A stretch of DNA of 64,000 bases from positions 1 to 64,000 of the forward strand of contig JADZAP010000009.1 of the NCBI GenBank assembly GCA_020852705.1. Direction: 5' to 3'. Shown in pieces: positions 32,352-42,069 of this stretch (position 1 is its first letter; the number at the start of each line of letters is the position of its first letter). The position numbers and the translations under genes are program-made. This stretch comes from Ignavibacteria bacterium. GTDB taxonomy: Bacteria > Bacteroidota > Ignavibacteria > Tepidaquicellales > OLB5. The notes under the pieces are model-generated. The model was not told the origin of the DNA. It worked only from the letters and a program-made list of their open reading frames with translations, and did no database searches.

Positions 32352-33908
32352 TTAATTTGTTTGCAAAACAGATGAGATAACTACATCTTTACCAAAAACT
32401 TCCTCAAATAGTTTTTTCTTGCTGTTAGCCCCCCATATTTCAAGTTCAATATTTTCGTCATTGCCTGAAATATTAAATTCAATTTTATTTTCTTCAATTA
32501 ATATACTTATATCCTTTATTGATGATGTATGGCTTCGGTCAAGTCCGTCTGCAATACGGAGTATTGCTGCAAGTTTTTTAACAATTAATTGTTCATCACA
32601 AGTTAATTTTGCAAAATCAGGGTGTTTCATTTTTGGGTGGCTTTTTCGATGATAGCGGGCTGTATTTGCAATTATTTCCTTTTCATTTTCAGTAAAACCA
32701 AACATTTCAGCATTGCGGATAATATAATATGAATGTCTGTGATGCTGTGAGTGTGAAACAAAGCTCCCGGTTTCATGAAGTATAGCAGCAGCTTCAAGGT
32801 ACTCCCGTTCAGCTCTGTCGAGCTTATGAAGTTTTTTAGTGATATCAAATATTTGTAAGGAAAGTTTTGTAACTTGCTGGCTGTGAGATTTTTCAATTCT
32901 AAAGTTATCTGCAATATGCATTACACTGCTGTAACGGATATTTCCCAGATGATTCTTATCTTTGAGCATGTATTCCTTTTCAATTGTATCAAGCAGTATT
33001 CCTTCGCGCAGAGCATATTCCGAAACCATCAGCTCTTTTATCTTTAATTCTTTAAATATCTGCTCAAGTAATATTGCACCGGCAGGCAGTATATCTGCTC
33101 TTTGGGGATCAATGCCGGGAATTTTTAATCTCTGCTTAAGTGATTTTGCCCCAAGAATTTCAGAAACAGCATTCTGCAGCTCATCCTTAGTGAAAACAAA
33201 ATTATTTAGTTTTAAATCAGGTGCTCCGCCTTTGCTAATATTAATTATATTTGCCAGATTTATAATTGTACCCGATGAACCAACAGCTAAGTCATAATTA
33301 TATTTCCGGCATTCGCGGGTAACGGATGTCATGTAACCTTTAATATACTCTCTGCAGTGTTTAACAGTTTTTTGTTCAATATCTGAATTGCCGAAAAATC
33401 TTTCAGAAAGTCTAATAGCCCCAAGTTTTATACTATTATCATAATAAATATCTCTTCCTTTGCCAATTAAAAATTCCGTACTGCCGCCACCTATATCTAT
33501 CATCAGAATCTGATTATCAAAAACCGGCACCGATTGAAGTATTCCGAGATATATATATCTCGCTTCTTCTACACCGCTTGCAACTTCAATTTTAATACCT
33601 GCTTCATTCCATGCACGTAAAATGAATTCTTGCTGATTCACAGCTTCTCTAACAGCACTTGTTGCAATAGCTCTCACCGGCGCATCAGCAGATTCTGCAA
33701 GTGCTGCAAATTTTTTAAGAGCAGCAATACCCCTATTCATTGCATCTTTTCCCAGGTGTTTCATATCGGCAGAGCCAGAGCCAAGCCGAAGAGAATCTTT
33801 TTCGCGACCAAGAATATTAAATTTTCCTGTGTTGGTATCAACTTCAGCAATTATCAGGTGAAATGAATTTGTACCAATATCAATTGCTGCAAGTCTTGGT
33901 TTGGGCAT
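32352..33908 (-). CDS. ppx: Exopolyphosphatase / guanosine pentaphosphatase family protein
   Basis: A 518-residue Ppx/GppA protein, close in length to E. coli Ppx. The ASKHA phosphate-binding motifs AAIDIGTNSFHLIIAEV (about 7-23) and MIDIGGGSTEF are clear, and a C-terminal HD-like domain has ILHETGSFVSHSQHHRHSYY. It would trim inorganic polyphosphate or hydrolyse pppGpp, so it may contribute to phosphate or stringent-response control. It is convergent with pgeF and cotranscribed, if at all, with the hydrolase gene upstream on the same strand (35 bp). Confidence 0.95.
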   Translation of the reverse strand: MPKPRLAAIDIGTNSFHLIIAEVDTNTGKFNILGREKDSLRLGSGSADMKHLGKDAMNRGIAALKKFAALAESADAPVRAIATSAVREAVNQQEFILRAWNEAGIKIEVASGVEEARYIYLGILQSVPVFDNQILMIDIGGGSTEFLIGKGRDIYYDNSIKLGAIRLSERFFGNSDIEQKTVKHCREYIKGYMTSVTRECRKYNYDLAVGSSGTIINLANIINISKGGAPDLKLNNFVFTKDELQNAVSEILGAKSLKQRLKIPGIDPQRADILPAGAILLEQIFKELKIKELMVSEYALREGILLDTIEKEYMLKDKNHLGNIRYSSVMHIADNFRIEKSHSQQVTKLSLQIFDITKKLHKLDRAEREYLEAAAILHETGSFVSHSQHHRHSYYIIRNAEMFGFTENEKEIIANTARYHRKSHPKMKHPDFAKLTCDEQLIVKKLAAILRIADGLDRSHTSSIKDISILIEENKIEFNISGNDENIELEIWGANSKKKLFEEVFGKDVVISSVLQTN

Positions 33909-33943
33909 ATAATCTCTTTTAATAGCTTAAATATATCTGCAAT

Positions 33944-35365
33944 TTACTGGTTTACTACTTTTATCCATTCAGTAATATCATTTAAAAATCCGGGTATAAA
34001 ATCTTTTTGCAAGCTGCCGTATTCATTTGGGCTGCCCGTAATTGCCTGCTGGAAAAGGTGATTTGCATCCGGATAAATTTTTACTGTATAATTGCTGTTA
34101 CCTGCTTTTTTAAGTGCATCTTCCATTGGCTTTTGGTTTTGACCAACCGGAACCTGCAGGTCTTTTCCTCCAAAGAGCATCAATACTGGACATGTAACTT
34201 TTTCAAGGGCGTAACTTGGGTCATAGCTTAAAAAATATTTCATCCATGGAGTGCTGAATTGAGATATAGTTTCTTTTACTGTTCGTTTTATATATTCATC
34301 TTTGTTGTTTATAGCTTTTTTTTCTTCTGTTGACATTTTATCATAATTTTCACTCACATTTTTTTCAAGCTGTTCTTCAAGCTCTTTAATATTTCCGTCT
34401 TTAACCAAAGTTTCATATATTAAATTGAGCATAACTATGTAACCTGAAATATCATCATCAGAAGCATTATCAGCTTTCATAATAAGCTTAGATTGTTCTT
34501 TTAAAACATCAATTCCCTTTACACCTGTTCCTGCCATTAAGATCATAAAAGCAATATCATTGGTTTTAGTAAATGCTAACGGTGCAACAATTCCGCCTTC
34601 ACTATGCCCAAATAATCCAATTGCCATAGGCTGAATGAAATCTTTAGTTTTTAAGAATTGGACAGCAGCAACAACATCACCAGCAAAATCAGCAGTTGTT
34701 GATTCCTTTACCTTTTTACCCGTAGAGCCCCCAACGCCTCTGTCATCATATCGTAAAACAGCAATTCCGTTACGCGTTAAATAATCTGCAATTTTTTTAA
34801 AGATTTTAAATCCAAAGATTTCTTCATCTCTGTTTTGTGCTCCGCTGCCTGTTATCATTACAACAGCAGGAAATTTTTTACCTTCATCTTTTGGGTATGT
34901 TAACGTACCCGCAAATGTATTGCCATCATTGTAAAATGTCACTTCATCTGTATTATATGGAAGAGTTAAAGGATCGATATCTGTTTGTTCTGATATAATT
35001 TCTCCGCGTACCAGCTGAAACCTGCCTGTTAAACCGGCTTGCGTAAATGTTCCACCAATTGAATCAGTGTAATATAATCCATCAAAAACAGCAAGACCGG
35101 GACCTGCAGGCAGTTCAAAATGAATTTTAGGGTTTTTGAATGATACTTTTTCAAGCGGAATATCTTTAGCCCCCTGTTCGGGTATATCTATAAATGCTCT
35201 TAGCTCTTTACCTTCGGTAATAAATTTTACACCAACACCTAGTTTTTGCCCCATTATATCAATAGCGCCGTTCCAGCTTGTGTCAATTTCTGTTTGAGAA
35301 ACAACTAATTTCACGGTAAAAAGTGCGGAAAGTAAAAATAGTATTTTCAGTGGTTTCATATTCAT
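33944..35365 (-). CDS. Secreted alpha/beta hydrolase (acyl-peptidase or esterase-like)
   Basis: A 473-residue exported hydrolase. After a signal peptide (cleavage near LVVSQ) comes an N-terminal domain of about 120 residues of the type found before bacterial dipeptidyl/acyl-peptidase-like hydrolases, then an alpha/beta-hydrolase core with oxyanion region VMITGSGAQNRDE, nucleophile elbow FGHSEGG, acid in LMLFGGKDLQVP and catalytic His in DANHLF. It most likely works in the periplasm or outside the cell on esters or peptides. Substrate unknown. Confidence 0.9.
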   Translation of the reverse strand: MNMKPLKILFLLSALFTVKLVVSQTEIDTSWNGAIDIMGQKLGVGVKFITEGKELRAFIDIPEQGAKDIPLEKVSFKNPKIHFELPAGPGLAVFDGLYYTDSIGGTFTQAGLTGRFQLVRGEIISEQTDIDPLTLPYNTDEVTFYNDGNTFAGTLTYPKDEGKKFPAVVMITGSGAQNRDEEIFGFKIFKKIADYLTRNGIAVLRYDDRGVGGSTGKKVKESTTADFAGDVVAAVQFLKTKDFIQPMAIGLFGHSEGGIVAPLAFTKTNDIAFMILMAGTGVKGIDVLKEQSKLIMKADNASDDDISGYIVMLNLIYETLVKDGNIKELEEQLEKNVSENYDKMSTEEKKAINNKDEYIKRTVKETISQFSTPWMKYFLSYDPSYALEKVTCPVLMLFGGKDLQVPVGQNQKPMEDALKKAGNSNYTVKIYPDANHLFQQAITGSPNEYGSLQKDFIPGFLNDITEWIKVVNQ

Positions 35366-35518
35366 TGTATTTTTTACAAAAATACGAAACTATTTGTTAG
35401 ACTGCTATTTAATTAGTTTAACTTATCTAAATAAACTTGATATGATATTTTGAATATTTGTAATTTCTGCTTGAGAGTGAATATGAAGTAAAAATAAAAT
35501 TCTTTTTAAAAAAGGTTG

Positions 35519-36295
35519 TTAAAAATCTTTTCTGTTAAAAATGCGGAGAGAAAGCACCGTTGGCACAATTGCCCAGAACAACAGGAGAATGACTGAAAAT
35601 ACCATACCGTAATCTGAACCGAAAAATTTTTGCAAAGTTGCTCCTGTATAACCCATTAGTGCCGATACATCAAGTTGTAAAAGGATAAGCATTCTTGCAA
35701 GGTCAACAGGATTAAGTCCGGAAATTATAATAGTAGCTTTTTCAAGGGGATAGGAACTGAATAAATAATATAACAGCAGCACAAGTGCATCAAATATAAC
35801 TGATAAATAAAACCAAATAACAAGAGATAGTCCTATGCCGCGGGCTTTATCCTTATTTTTTACCGAAGATAAAAATGCAAGAGCAGTGAATATGAATGTT
35901 AGCATCACGCCGCTTACAATAAGTTGAAAAGCACCTGAGATACCGCCGTAAATAAGCAAAGGTAAGCCAGTACCAACAGAAAAACCGGCAGCAAGTGCGA
36001 GTGATAATCCTGCATATTCTGCCCAGAAAATATTTTTTCTCTTAACCGGCATTGCAAGAAGCATTTCCATGAACTCTCTGGAACTATAAAAATGAATAGT
36101 TCCAAAAATTATACTTACTAATGGAACAACCAGCAGAACTATATTCAGCAGACTTAAAACTGCTTTAGTTACATCTTTGCCAATAAAAATAATTCCAAAT
36201 GAAATAATCAATAAAAGCAGGGTGTAGATTATTATCATCTTGCTTCTGAGCACATCATATAAAACATATTTAAATATTTTTAAAGCAGTATTCAT
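35519..36295 (-). CDS. nosY: NosY, ABC transporter permease for NosZ maturation
   Basis: A 258-residue membrane protein with about six hydrophobic helices and the ABC-2/NosY pattern (YSSREFMEMLLAMPVKRKNIFWAEY in two pieces: YSSREFMEMLLAMPVKR then KNIFWAEY). It pairs with NosF, which it overlaps by 4 nt (start ATG within the NosF stop region), and with NosD to feed a sulfur species or copper for the CuZ site of nitrous oxide reductase. It is the last gene of the nos operon. Confidence 0.9.
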   Translation of the reverse strand: MNTALKIFKYVLYDVLRSKMIIIYTLLLLIISFGIIFIGKDVTKAVLSLLNIVLLVVPLVSIIFGTIHFYSSREFMEMLLAMPVKRKNIFWAEYAGLSLALAAGFSVGTGLPLLIYGGISGAFQLIVSGVMLTFIFTALAFLSSVKNKDKARGIGLSLVIWFYLSVIFDALVLLLYYLFSSYPLEKATIIISGLNPVDLARMLILLQLDVSALMGYTGATLQKFFGSDYGMVFSVILLLFWAIVPTVLSLRIFNRKDF

Positions 36296-37023
36296 TGCTC
36301 TGCGCCTCTTGTTTCACCAGAAGTCATTTTGTGAGCTATTGCTTTATTAAGGTTTTCTTTGCCTGTTAGCCGGTATAGTTTTTCTTTTATTTCATCAAAA
36401 TAAATTTTACCATCAAGCATATAAATTATGCGGTCAGCAATAACCTCAACCTCGCTTACAATATGGGAAGTGATTATAATAAGTTTGCCATTTTGTTTAT
36501 CTTCAAGTATTTTGGTTTTAACAATTTCGCTTGAAAGCGGGTCAAGCCCTGCTGTTGGTTCATCAAGAATTATAATTTCGGTATTAAACAAAAAAGCAGC
36601 TGCACAGCTTAAACGCTGTTTCATCCCTCCAGAAAGCTGTCCAATTTGTTTGTTATACATTTCTGCAATATTTAGTTTTTCTATAAGTTCTGTATCGTAA
36701 ACTATATTATTTCCCCTGATATCCTTTATCATTTCAATCACTTCTTTTACTTTTAAATTGTCAGGGAAACATGAATATTGAGGCATATATCCTATATGTT
36801 TTTTGTATGCGCTATTACCGTTAATTTTGCAGTCTTTTACATATATATTGCCTTCATTAGCTTTTGCAAGTCCCAAAATGCATTTTAATAGTGTTGTTTT
36901 ACCACTGCCATTTGGACCCATTACAGCAACAACGCTGCTGTTTCCAATTTCCAGTGAAATATCTTTCAGTACTTCAATTTTTCCGAATTTTTTCTTTAGA
37001 CCTTCAATCTTTATCATTGCCAT
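36292..37023 (-). CDS. nosF: NosF, ABC transporter ATPase for NosZ maturation
   Basis: A 243-residue ABC ATPase: Walker A GPNGSGKTT (about 35-43), signature LSGGMKQRLS, Walker B IIILDEPTAGLDP and the H-loop in ITSHIVSEVE. Together with NosY and the beta-helical NosD it forms the CuZ-assembly transporter. It lies 8 bp after NosD and overlaps NosY. Confidence 0.94.
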   Translation of the reverse strand: MAMIKIEGLKKKFGKIEVLKDISLEIGNSSVVAVMGPNGSGKTTLLKCILGLAKANEGNIYVKDCKINGNSAYKKHIGYMPQYSCFPDNLKVKEVIEMIKDIRGNNIVYDTELIEKLNIAEMYNKQIGQLSGGMKQRLSCAAAFLFNTEIIILDEPTAGLDPLSSEIVKTKILEDKQNGKLIIITSHIVSEVEVIADRIIYMLDGKIYFDEIKEKLYRLTGKENLNKAIAHKMTSGETRGAEQ

Positions 37024-37031
37024 AGAAATAC

Positions 37032-38282
37032 TTAATTATATTGTGTATACAATTCATTATTTATTGCTTTCATTTCCGGTTCGTTATCCATAAGAGATTC
37101 GGGCGTGAACACAGGTACAACTCTTTCAGCCATATCAAGAAGCTCTGCAACAAAACTGCGAAGCAAAAACACCGATTCTGGTGTTTCTTCAACAATCTTG
37201 CTGAAAAGACTAACCGGCCTAAATGGCACATCACCTTTTCCATCTTTATTTAGGTCATAACCGTTGTATTTATCCCAGTAATTTTGGGTAAACAGGTTGT
37301 TATTGAATGTTGAATTTGTAGTGACATCAAAAGTATTTGCAAAAAAATTATTTGCCTTTATAGTATCATCAGTGCAATTGCCAAGAATTTTAAGAGCATA
37401 ACCGTTGCCTGTAAGATTATTGTTTGCAATAAGCAGGCGAGTGCCTCCTTCACAATAAATTCCGACTGTGTTATACGAAAATGTGTTTCTTTCAATGTAA
37501 CTGTCAGTAATTTCCTTCAGCAGCAAACCGTAAGAATTAGGTCCTTTGTTATTTTCAAACCTGTTGTTTATCATCCTTACATTTTTTGTGTACATAACCG
37601 CTACCCCGGCACCGTTGTTAGAAAATACATTATTTTCATATACATTATTGTTGCTAAACATAAAGTGCAGCCCGTATCTAATATTCTTAAAACTTGAATT
37701 ACTTTCTGCTTGGCAGTTAACCGAAAACTCTATATATATTCCATCGCGGTGTCCGCTTATGGTATTATTTTTTACATTAATATTTGTACACTTCCATAAA
37801 TGTATCCCGTTACCTGAAGAGCTTTCAGTTACAGCATTGCTTGATGCTTCATTTTGCAATACATTACAATAACTGCTGTTTGAAAGAAAAATACCGAAGT
37901 AATTATTGTTTAGTTTATTTGAAATAATATTACAGCAGGCAGAGTTTTCAATTCTTAAAGCAGCGTAATCTTTCAATCCCCGATTACCGGAGTTATGTAT
38001 GCTGAATCCCTTAACAGTAACGCTATCAGATTGGATAATAATAATATCTCCGTTAAATAAACCATCTATTACCGGATAATTTTCACCAATAAGCTCTATA
38101 TTTTTATCAATTAAAATACCTGATTCATTGTAAGTGCCTTCTTTTATAATAATTCTATCTCCATTATCAGCCAAAGAAACAGCATTTTTGATGCTTTCGC
38201 CGGGATTAACAGTAATTTCTTTAGATAGATTTACTGAATTTATTAACGCAATTAGTGCTATTATAAAAATTACCTTATTCAC
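37032..38282 (-). CDS. nosD: NosD, periplasmic beta-helix protein for CuZ assembly
   Basis: A 416-residue periplasmic protein with signal peptide and a parallel beta helix of CASH/NosD type: many repeats with N-N, for example ENNVFSNNGAGVAVMYTKNV, and VNPGESIKNAVSLADNGDRI at the start of the mature part. NosD delivers sulfur and/or copper to apo-NosZ with NosFY. The C-terminal 60 residues with FLLRSFVAELLDMAERVVPV form a conserved NosD tail. Confidence 0.94.
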   Translation of the reverse strand: MNKVIFIIALIALINSVNLSKEITVNPGESIKNAVSLADNGDRIIIKEGTYNESGILIDKNIELIGENYPVIDGLFNGDIIIIQSDSVTVKGFSIHNSGNRGLKDYAALRIENSACCNIISNKLNNNYFGIFLSNSSYCNVLQNEASSNAVTESSSGNGIHLWKCTNINVKNNTISGHRDGIYIEFSVNCQAESNSSFKNIRYGLHFMFSNNNVYENNVFSNNGAGVAVMYTKNVRMINNRFENNKGPNSYGLLLKEITDSYIERNTFSYNTVGIYCEGGTRLLIANNNLTGNGYALKILGNCTDDTIKANNFFANTFDVTTNSTFNNNLFTQNYWDKYNGYDLNKDGKGDVPFRPVSLFSKIVEETPESVFLLRSFVAELLDMAERVVPVFTPESLMDNEPEMKAINNELYTQYN

Positions 38283-38315
38283 TTTATAATTAAAGTTAAT
38301 TTAAATCAAACTAAA

Positions 38316-38783
38316 CTATTTACTCACCTTAAATTTTGTCAGCAGGTCATCCCAGTTTTTAAGTTCTCCTCCGTATTGTGTTTGGCTTACAGCGGCATCA
38401 TTTTTATTGCTGTAAGCGCTCAGGTTAGCCCCCATGGGACTTGGAAATTTTTCACTGATAAGGTAAGATGCCTCTAATGCATTTGTAAGCTGTTTTGGGT
38501 TTGCTGAATCTATTACATAAAATCCAGCAGCATCGGAGTAGGCAATATCTCCAAGACTTAATGCATTAAACATGCATTCAGCAGCATCATATTTATATAT
38601 TTTCCCCTTTTTTGTGACTATTTCAGCACCAAAACGCTGCTCTGAAATATTCATCTTGCAATGCGAACATTGATCTGTACCAAAGTTTATTGGATCAGGG
38701 GTGGTACTGCATGCCATAAACATCGGCAGCCCCAATAACAGTAGTATTTGTATCTTTATTATATTACGCGTGAACAAATTCAT
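38316..38783 (-). CDS. nosL: NosL, copper-binding lipoprotein
   Basis: A 155-residue lipoprotein: lipobox MFMAC (Cys at 25) and the copper motif CSHCKM followed by FGAEI, typical of NosL/NosL-like metallochaperones. It delivers Cu(I) for NosZ. It overlaps the preceding membrane-protein gene by 20 nt, so it is translationally coupled to it. Confidence 0.93.
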   Translation of the reverse strand: MNLFTRNIIKIQILLLLGLPMFMACSTTPDPINFGTDQCSHCKMNISEQRFGAEIVTKKGKIYKYDAAECMFNALSLGDIAYSDAAGFYVIDSANPKQLTNALEASYLISEKFPSPMGANLSAYSNKNDAAVSQTQYGGELKNWDDLLTKFKVSK

Positions 38784-39429
38784 TTTTTATTTTAGCTGAA
38801 GAGATTTTTTCAGTCTGTGGTTTTACCTCTTTAATCACAGCATTTTTCTTAATACTTTGTGTTACTTTTTTTCTGCTTTTTAATTCATAAACCAGTAAAG
38901 AAACGGATAGTAAACCTGCACCGATTACAAACCAGCCCCCTATGTCGGGATATGAATGTGCCGTAAAGTTAAGAAGCTGTTTACTACCTATTAATGGCGG
39001 CTGGTAACTCATACCCGGGACTATAATTGCAGCATCTTCATTTAAGTTATGTCCGTAGTCGTACTCCCATATATAAAAATCTATACCTCCTGCAATTCCA
39101 ACAATTACAAAAACTATAACAAATGTCCAAAGCAGTTTTTTATTTCCTGCAATTCCGGTTATTACACCAAATATAATTAACCCCGCAAGTATATAAGGCA
39201 TCATTGTAAGTTCTTTAATTGAATCAGGTTCAATCTTTTTCATACCTATGTAGTGATTCAAACCATTTATAGTATTCAAATCTCCTGATATTTTATTTAA
39301 CCAAATCTTCATCCCAAGTCCTTCGGGATACTGCGGCGCTTCAAGATCTATCATCCAAAGCGGTGTAAAAAATGCAGTAACCATTGCCAGCGCCGAAACT
39401 ATAATTAATATTCTTGTTGTCTTTTTCAT
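38764..39429 (-). CDS. Membrane protein of the nos cluster (NosB-like)
   Basis: A 221-residue protein with about four transmembrane helices (near 7-27, 75-95, 100-122 and 165-185), a periplasmic segment with conserved-looking Trp, His and Asp residues and a lysine-rich cytoplasmic tail. In clade II nos clusters a polytopic protein (NosB) usually follows nosZ, and this gene has that place. There is no NosR. Identity with NosB is inferred from topology and position only. Confidence 0.6.
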   Translation of the reverse strand: MKKTTRILIIVSALAMVTAFFTPLWMIDLEAPQYPEGLGMKIWLNKISGDLNTINGLNHYIGMKKIEPDSIKELTMMPYILAGLIIFGVITGIAGNKKLLWTFVIVFVIVGIAGGIDFYIWEYDYGHNLNEDAAIIVPGMSYQPPLIGSKQLLNFTAHSYPDIGGWFVIGAGLLSVSLLVYELKSRKKVTQSIKKNAVIKEVKPQTEKISSAKIKNEFVHA

Positions 39430-39478
39430 TTTTTTAAAGGAGTCCCCGCATTAAGCAGGGACTCTGTGATATTTAAAT

Positions 39479-41509
39479 CTATTTATTTTTGTTATCGAGA
39501 TAAAATTTTATTTCACCGCTGCTTCCTGCGGGCTGTACCCGTAAATAACCCTGCATTTCCTGATGCAGTGCACTGCAGAAATCAGTACAGTAAAATGGAT
39601 ACACTGTTGCAACTTTTGGCTCCCATGTAATTGTTTGGGTTTCGCCCGGCATAATAAGCATTTCGGAAGTGTTGTTTCCTTTTACTGCAAAGCCATGCGG
39701 TATATCCCAATCCTGCTCTAAGTTAGTAACATGAAAGAAAACCTTATCGCCTACTTTAATTCCTTCTATTACATCAGGTGTAAAGTGAGACCTTATCATT
39801 CCTAAATATACGTGAACTTCATTTCCTTTTCTTTCAACCCTTGCATCGTTTATAGTTTTAACTGCCTGAGGATGTTTATTTTCATCAATTTTGAAAATTT
39901 TCACTGAGTTCTTTTCAATCAGATCAGCCGGACAGCTTTGAGCATAATGCGGCTCACCAATTGTCGGAAAATCAAGAAGAAGTTTCATCTTCTCACCTGA
40001 AATATCATAAAGCTGGCATGATTGTGTCAGTTCCGGACCAGTTGGAAGGAATCTATCTTTTGTAATTTTATTAAGAACAAGCAGATATTTTCCCCAAGGT
40101 TTTTTGCTGTCTCCGCCTGGTATACTTATATGACCTACTGAATAAAATGAAGGGGCTCTGTCAATAATTTCGAGAGTTTTTACATTCCATTTTACAACCT
40201 CACTGCTTACAAACATTGATGTATATGCAAATCCTTTATCATCAAATTCAGTATGCAATGGACCCAGTCCCGGCTTCTGAACTTCACCATGTAAAGCAGC
40301 TTCATATTTTATTACAGGAATTCCTCCAGCTTCGCCATCAAACTCTTTGTTTTCAATTGCTTTTAACATCTTGCTGAATGAAAAAACAGGAATAACAGTT
40401 GAAAGTTTTCCGGCACCAATCATATATTCGCCGCTTGGATCAATATCAATTCCATGAGGTGATTTTGGACAGGGAATATAATATATCATTCCCGGGCATT
40501 CCTTCGGGTCAAGCATTTTTACCGTTTTAAGAACTTCACTTGATGCTGTATGTGTTGCTTCATCATAAGAATTGTGGTAGTACTCTGCTTCTTTATCTTT
40601 ACCTTTGCCTTGTGCAATATATTCTTCAGCTTTTTTCCAGTTTACAGCCATAATAAAATCTTTATCTTTTTGGCTTGCATTAACTTCCAGAAGCGTGTGT
40701 GCTTCTTCTGTGTTGTAAGTAGATAAAAAGAACCAGTCGTGTGATGGACCTTTGCCCGCATGACTAAGATCATAATCATAAGGAGGCGATATGATTTGAA
40801 AAGCAATGTTCATTTTTCCGCTGTTTTTATCAACCTTAATAAAGCTTACCGTTCCGTTGAACTTTTCTTTGTATGAATCTATCGGTACATCAAGTTCATT
40901 TATAGGAATACTGAAGCGGGTTCCGCAAACAACGTATTCAGAGTTTTCTGTGGTAAAAGGAGATGAATGATTACCTGCGCTATTGGGTATTTCCAGTATT
41001 TCAGCTGTACGGAAAGTCTTCAGATCAATTCGTGCAATTCTTGGTGTATTGTTACCGTTGATAAAAACCCATTTCCCGTCAGGTACCCCATCAGTCATTG
41101 AAAGCTCAGGATGGTGTGCATCATCCCAGGGCATAAAACCGTGGGTTGTCATAAGCATTGGTTTGGTTTCTTCGGTGTAGCCCCATCCTTTTTCAGGATC
41201 AACTGAAAATACAGGAATAACCCTGAAAAGTCTGCCGGATGGCAGACCATAAACTGCTAGCTGGCCGCTGAATCCTCCAGAAACAAATGAATAAAATTCA
41301 TCGTGTTTGCCGGGGGCAACATATACTTTGTTTGCTGCATCTTCGCTCATATTAAGAGTTGTACTGCCATCTTTCTTTCCGCATCCTGAAAATATTATTG
41401 CTGATATAATAATTGCAAAAATTAAAATTGCCGTTAAAGGAGGAACCATATGTGTGGATGAAATTAGAGACTTCACCTGATTTGTAAATGTCTTTAGATT
41501 TGGTTTCAT
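39479..41509 (-). CDS. nosZ: Nitrous-oxide reductase NosZ, clade II type
   Basis: A 676-residue NosZ. It has a seven-bladed-propeller domain with the CuZ histidines (for example the DDAHHPE motif and the THGFMPWDD region) and a C-terminal cupredoxin with the CuA site CTDFCSALHQEMQ (C641, C645, H649 and M652). The N terminus has no twin-arginine motif; it is a Sec-type signal with a lipobox, FSGC (C43). Sec export is the mark of clade II, and the lipobox predicts a membrane-anchored form. It catalyses N2O + 2 e- + 2 H+ to N2 + H2O in the periplasm, taking electrons from cytochrome c. It is preceded by a cytochrome c gene and followed by a NosB-like gene. Confidence 0.97.
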   Translation of the reverse strand: MKPNLKTFTNQVKSLISSTHMVPPLTAILIFAIIISAIIFSGCGKKDGSTTLNMSEDAANKVYVAPGKHDEFYSFVSGGFSGQLAVYGLPSGRLFRVIPVFSVDPEKGWGYTEETKPMLMTTHGFMPWDDAHHPELSMTDGVPDGKWVFINGNNTPRIARIDLKTFRTAEILEIPNSAGNHSSPFTTENSEYVVCGTRFSIPINELDVPIDSYKEKFNGTVSFIKVDKNSGKMNIAFQIISPPYDYDLSHAGKGPSHDWFFLSTYNTEEAHTLLEVNASQKDKDFIMAVNWKKAEEYIAQGKGKDKEAEYYHNSYDEATHTASSEVLKTVKMLDPKECPGMIYYIPCPKSPHGIDIDPSGEYMIGAGKLSTVIPVFSFSKMLKAIENKEFDGEAGGIPVIKYEAALHGEVQKPGLGPLHTEFDDKGFAYTSMFVSSEVVKWNVKTLEIIDRAPSFYSVGHISIPGGDSKKPWGKYLLVLNKITKDRFLPTGPELTQSCQLYDISGEKMKLLLDFPTIGEPHYAQSCPADLIEKNSVKIFKIDENKHPQAVKTINDARVERKGNEVHVYLGMIRSHFTPDVIEGIKVGDKVFFHVTNLEQDWDIPHGFAVKGNNTSEMLIMPGETQTITWEPKVATVYPFYCTDFCSALHQEMQGYLRVQPAGSSGEIKFYLDNKNK

Positions 41510-41574
41510 TTTTATTATTTCTTTTATATTTTTGAAATTGAGTGGTGGTTTATTATATAAAGCTAATTATTCAT

Positions 41575-41597
41575 GTTAAAATATATTATGTTTTAAC
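41575..41597. repeat. Inverted repeat between the cytochrome c gene and nosZ
   Basis: GTTAAAA (41575-41581) and TTTTAAC (41591-41597) form a 7-bp perfect inverted repeat with a 9-nt spacer, in the 91-bp gap before nosZ. It could be a weak RNA hairpin for message processing or an operator; there is no T run. Confidence 0.35.
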
Positions 41598-41600
41598 AAA

Positions 41601-42038
41601 TTATTCCTTTGGCGTAACTTTTCCTTCATCAACTGCACGCATATATTCAAGGATTGCTCTTGCATCATCCTGGCTTACATCCTGGAAAGTCATTTGAACA
41701 AGATACTGGGCAAGGAGCTCTTTTGTAATTTTATCTTTCTGTGCCATTTCAACCGGATTAAGTATCTGATTCATTATCCATTCAGGTCTTCTTCTTTTTG
41801 TTACATCTTTAAGGGGTGGACCCACTAATTTTGAATTGAATTTATGGCATGTAATACATTTTGTGTTAAAAATAGTTTCACCCTTTGCATAAAGTGCTGC
41901 ATCTACCGGAGCTAATTTCATTTCTTCCTTAACAGGACCTATGCCTATATCTTCTTTTTGACCGCAGCCAAATAAAAAAACTGTGATAATAAGTGTGAAT
42001 ATTGATGATGTTAATAATTTTATTCTCTTTGATCTCAT
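41601..42038 (-). CDS. Lipoprotein cytochrome c of the nos operon
   Basis: A 145-residue monoheme class I cytochrome c. The signal peptide ends in the lipobox FLFGC (C25), and the heme site is CITCH (61-65) with a likely distal Met in the MTF region near residue 110. Its place directly upstream of nosZ suggests it is the electron donor to the CuA site, comparable to NosC proteins in clade II clusters. It is 31 bp from the RIC gene. Confidence 0.9.
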   Translation of the reverse strand: MRSKRIKLLTSSIFTLIITVFLFGCGQKEDIGIGPVKEEMKLAPVDAALYAKGETIFNTKCITCHKFNSKLVGPPLKDVTKRRRPEWIMNQILNPVEMAQKDKITKELLAQYLVQMTFQDVSQDDARAILEYMRAVDEGKVTPKE

Positions 42039-42069
42039 TAATTGTAAAACCTTTCTTTTTATTTATTAT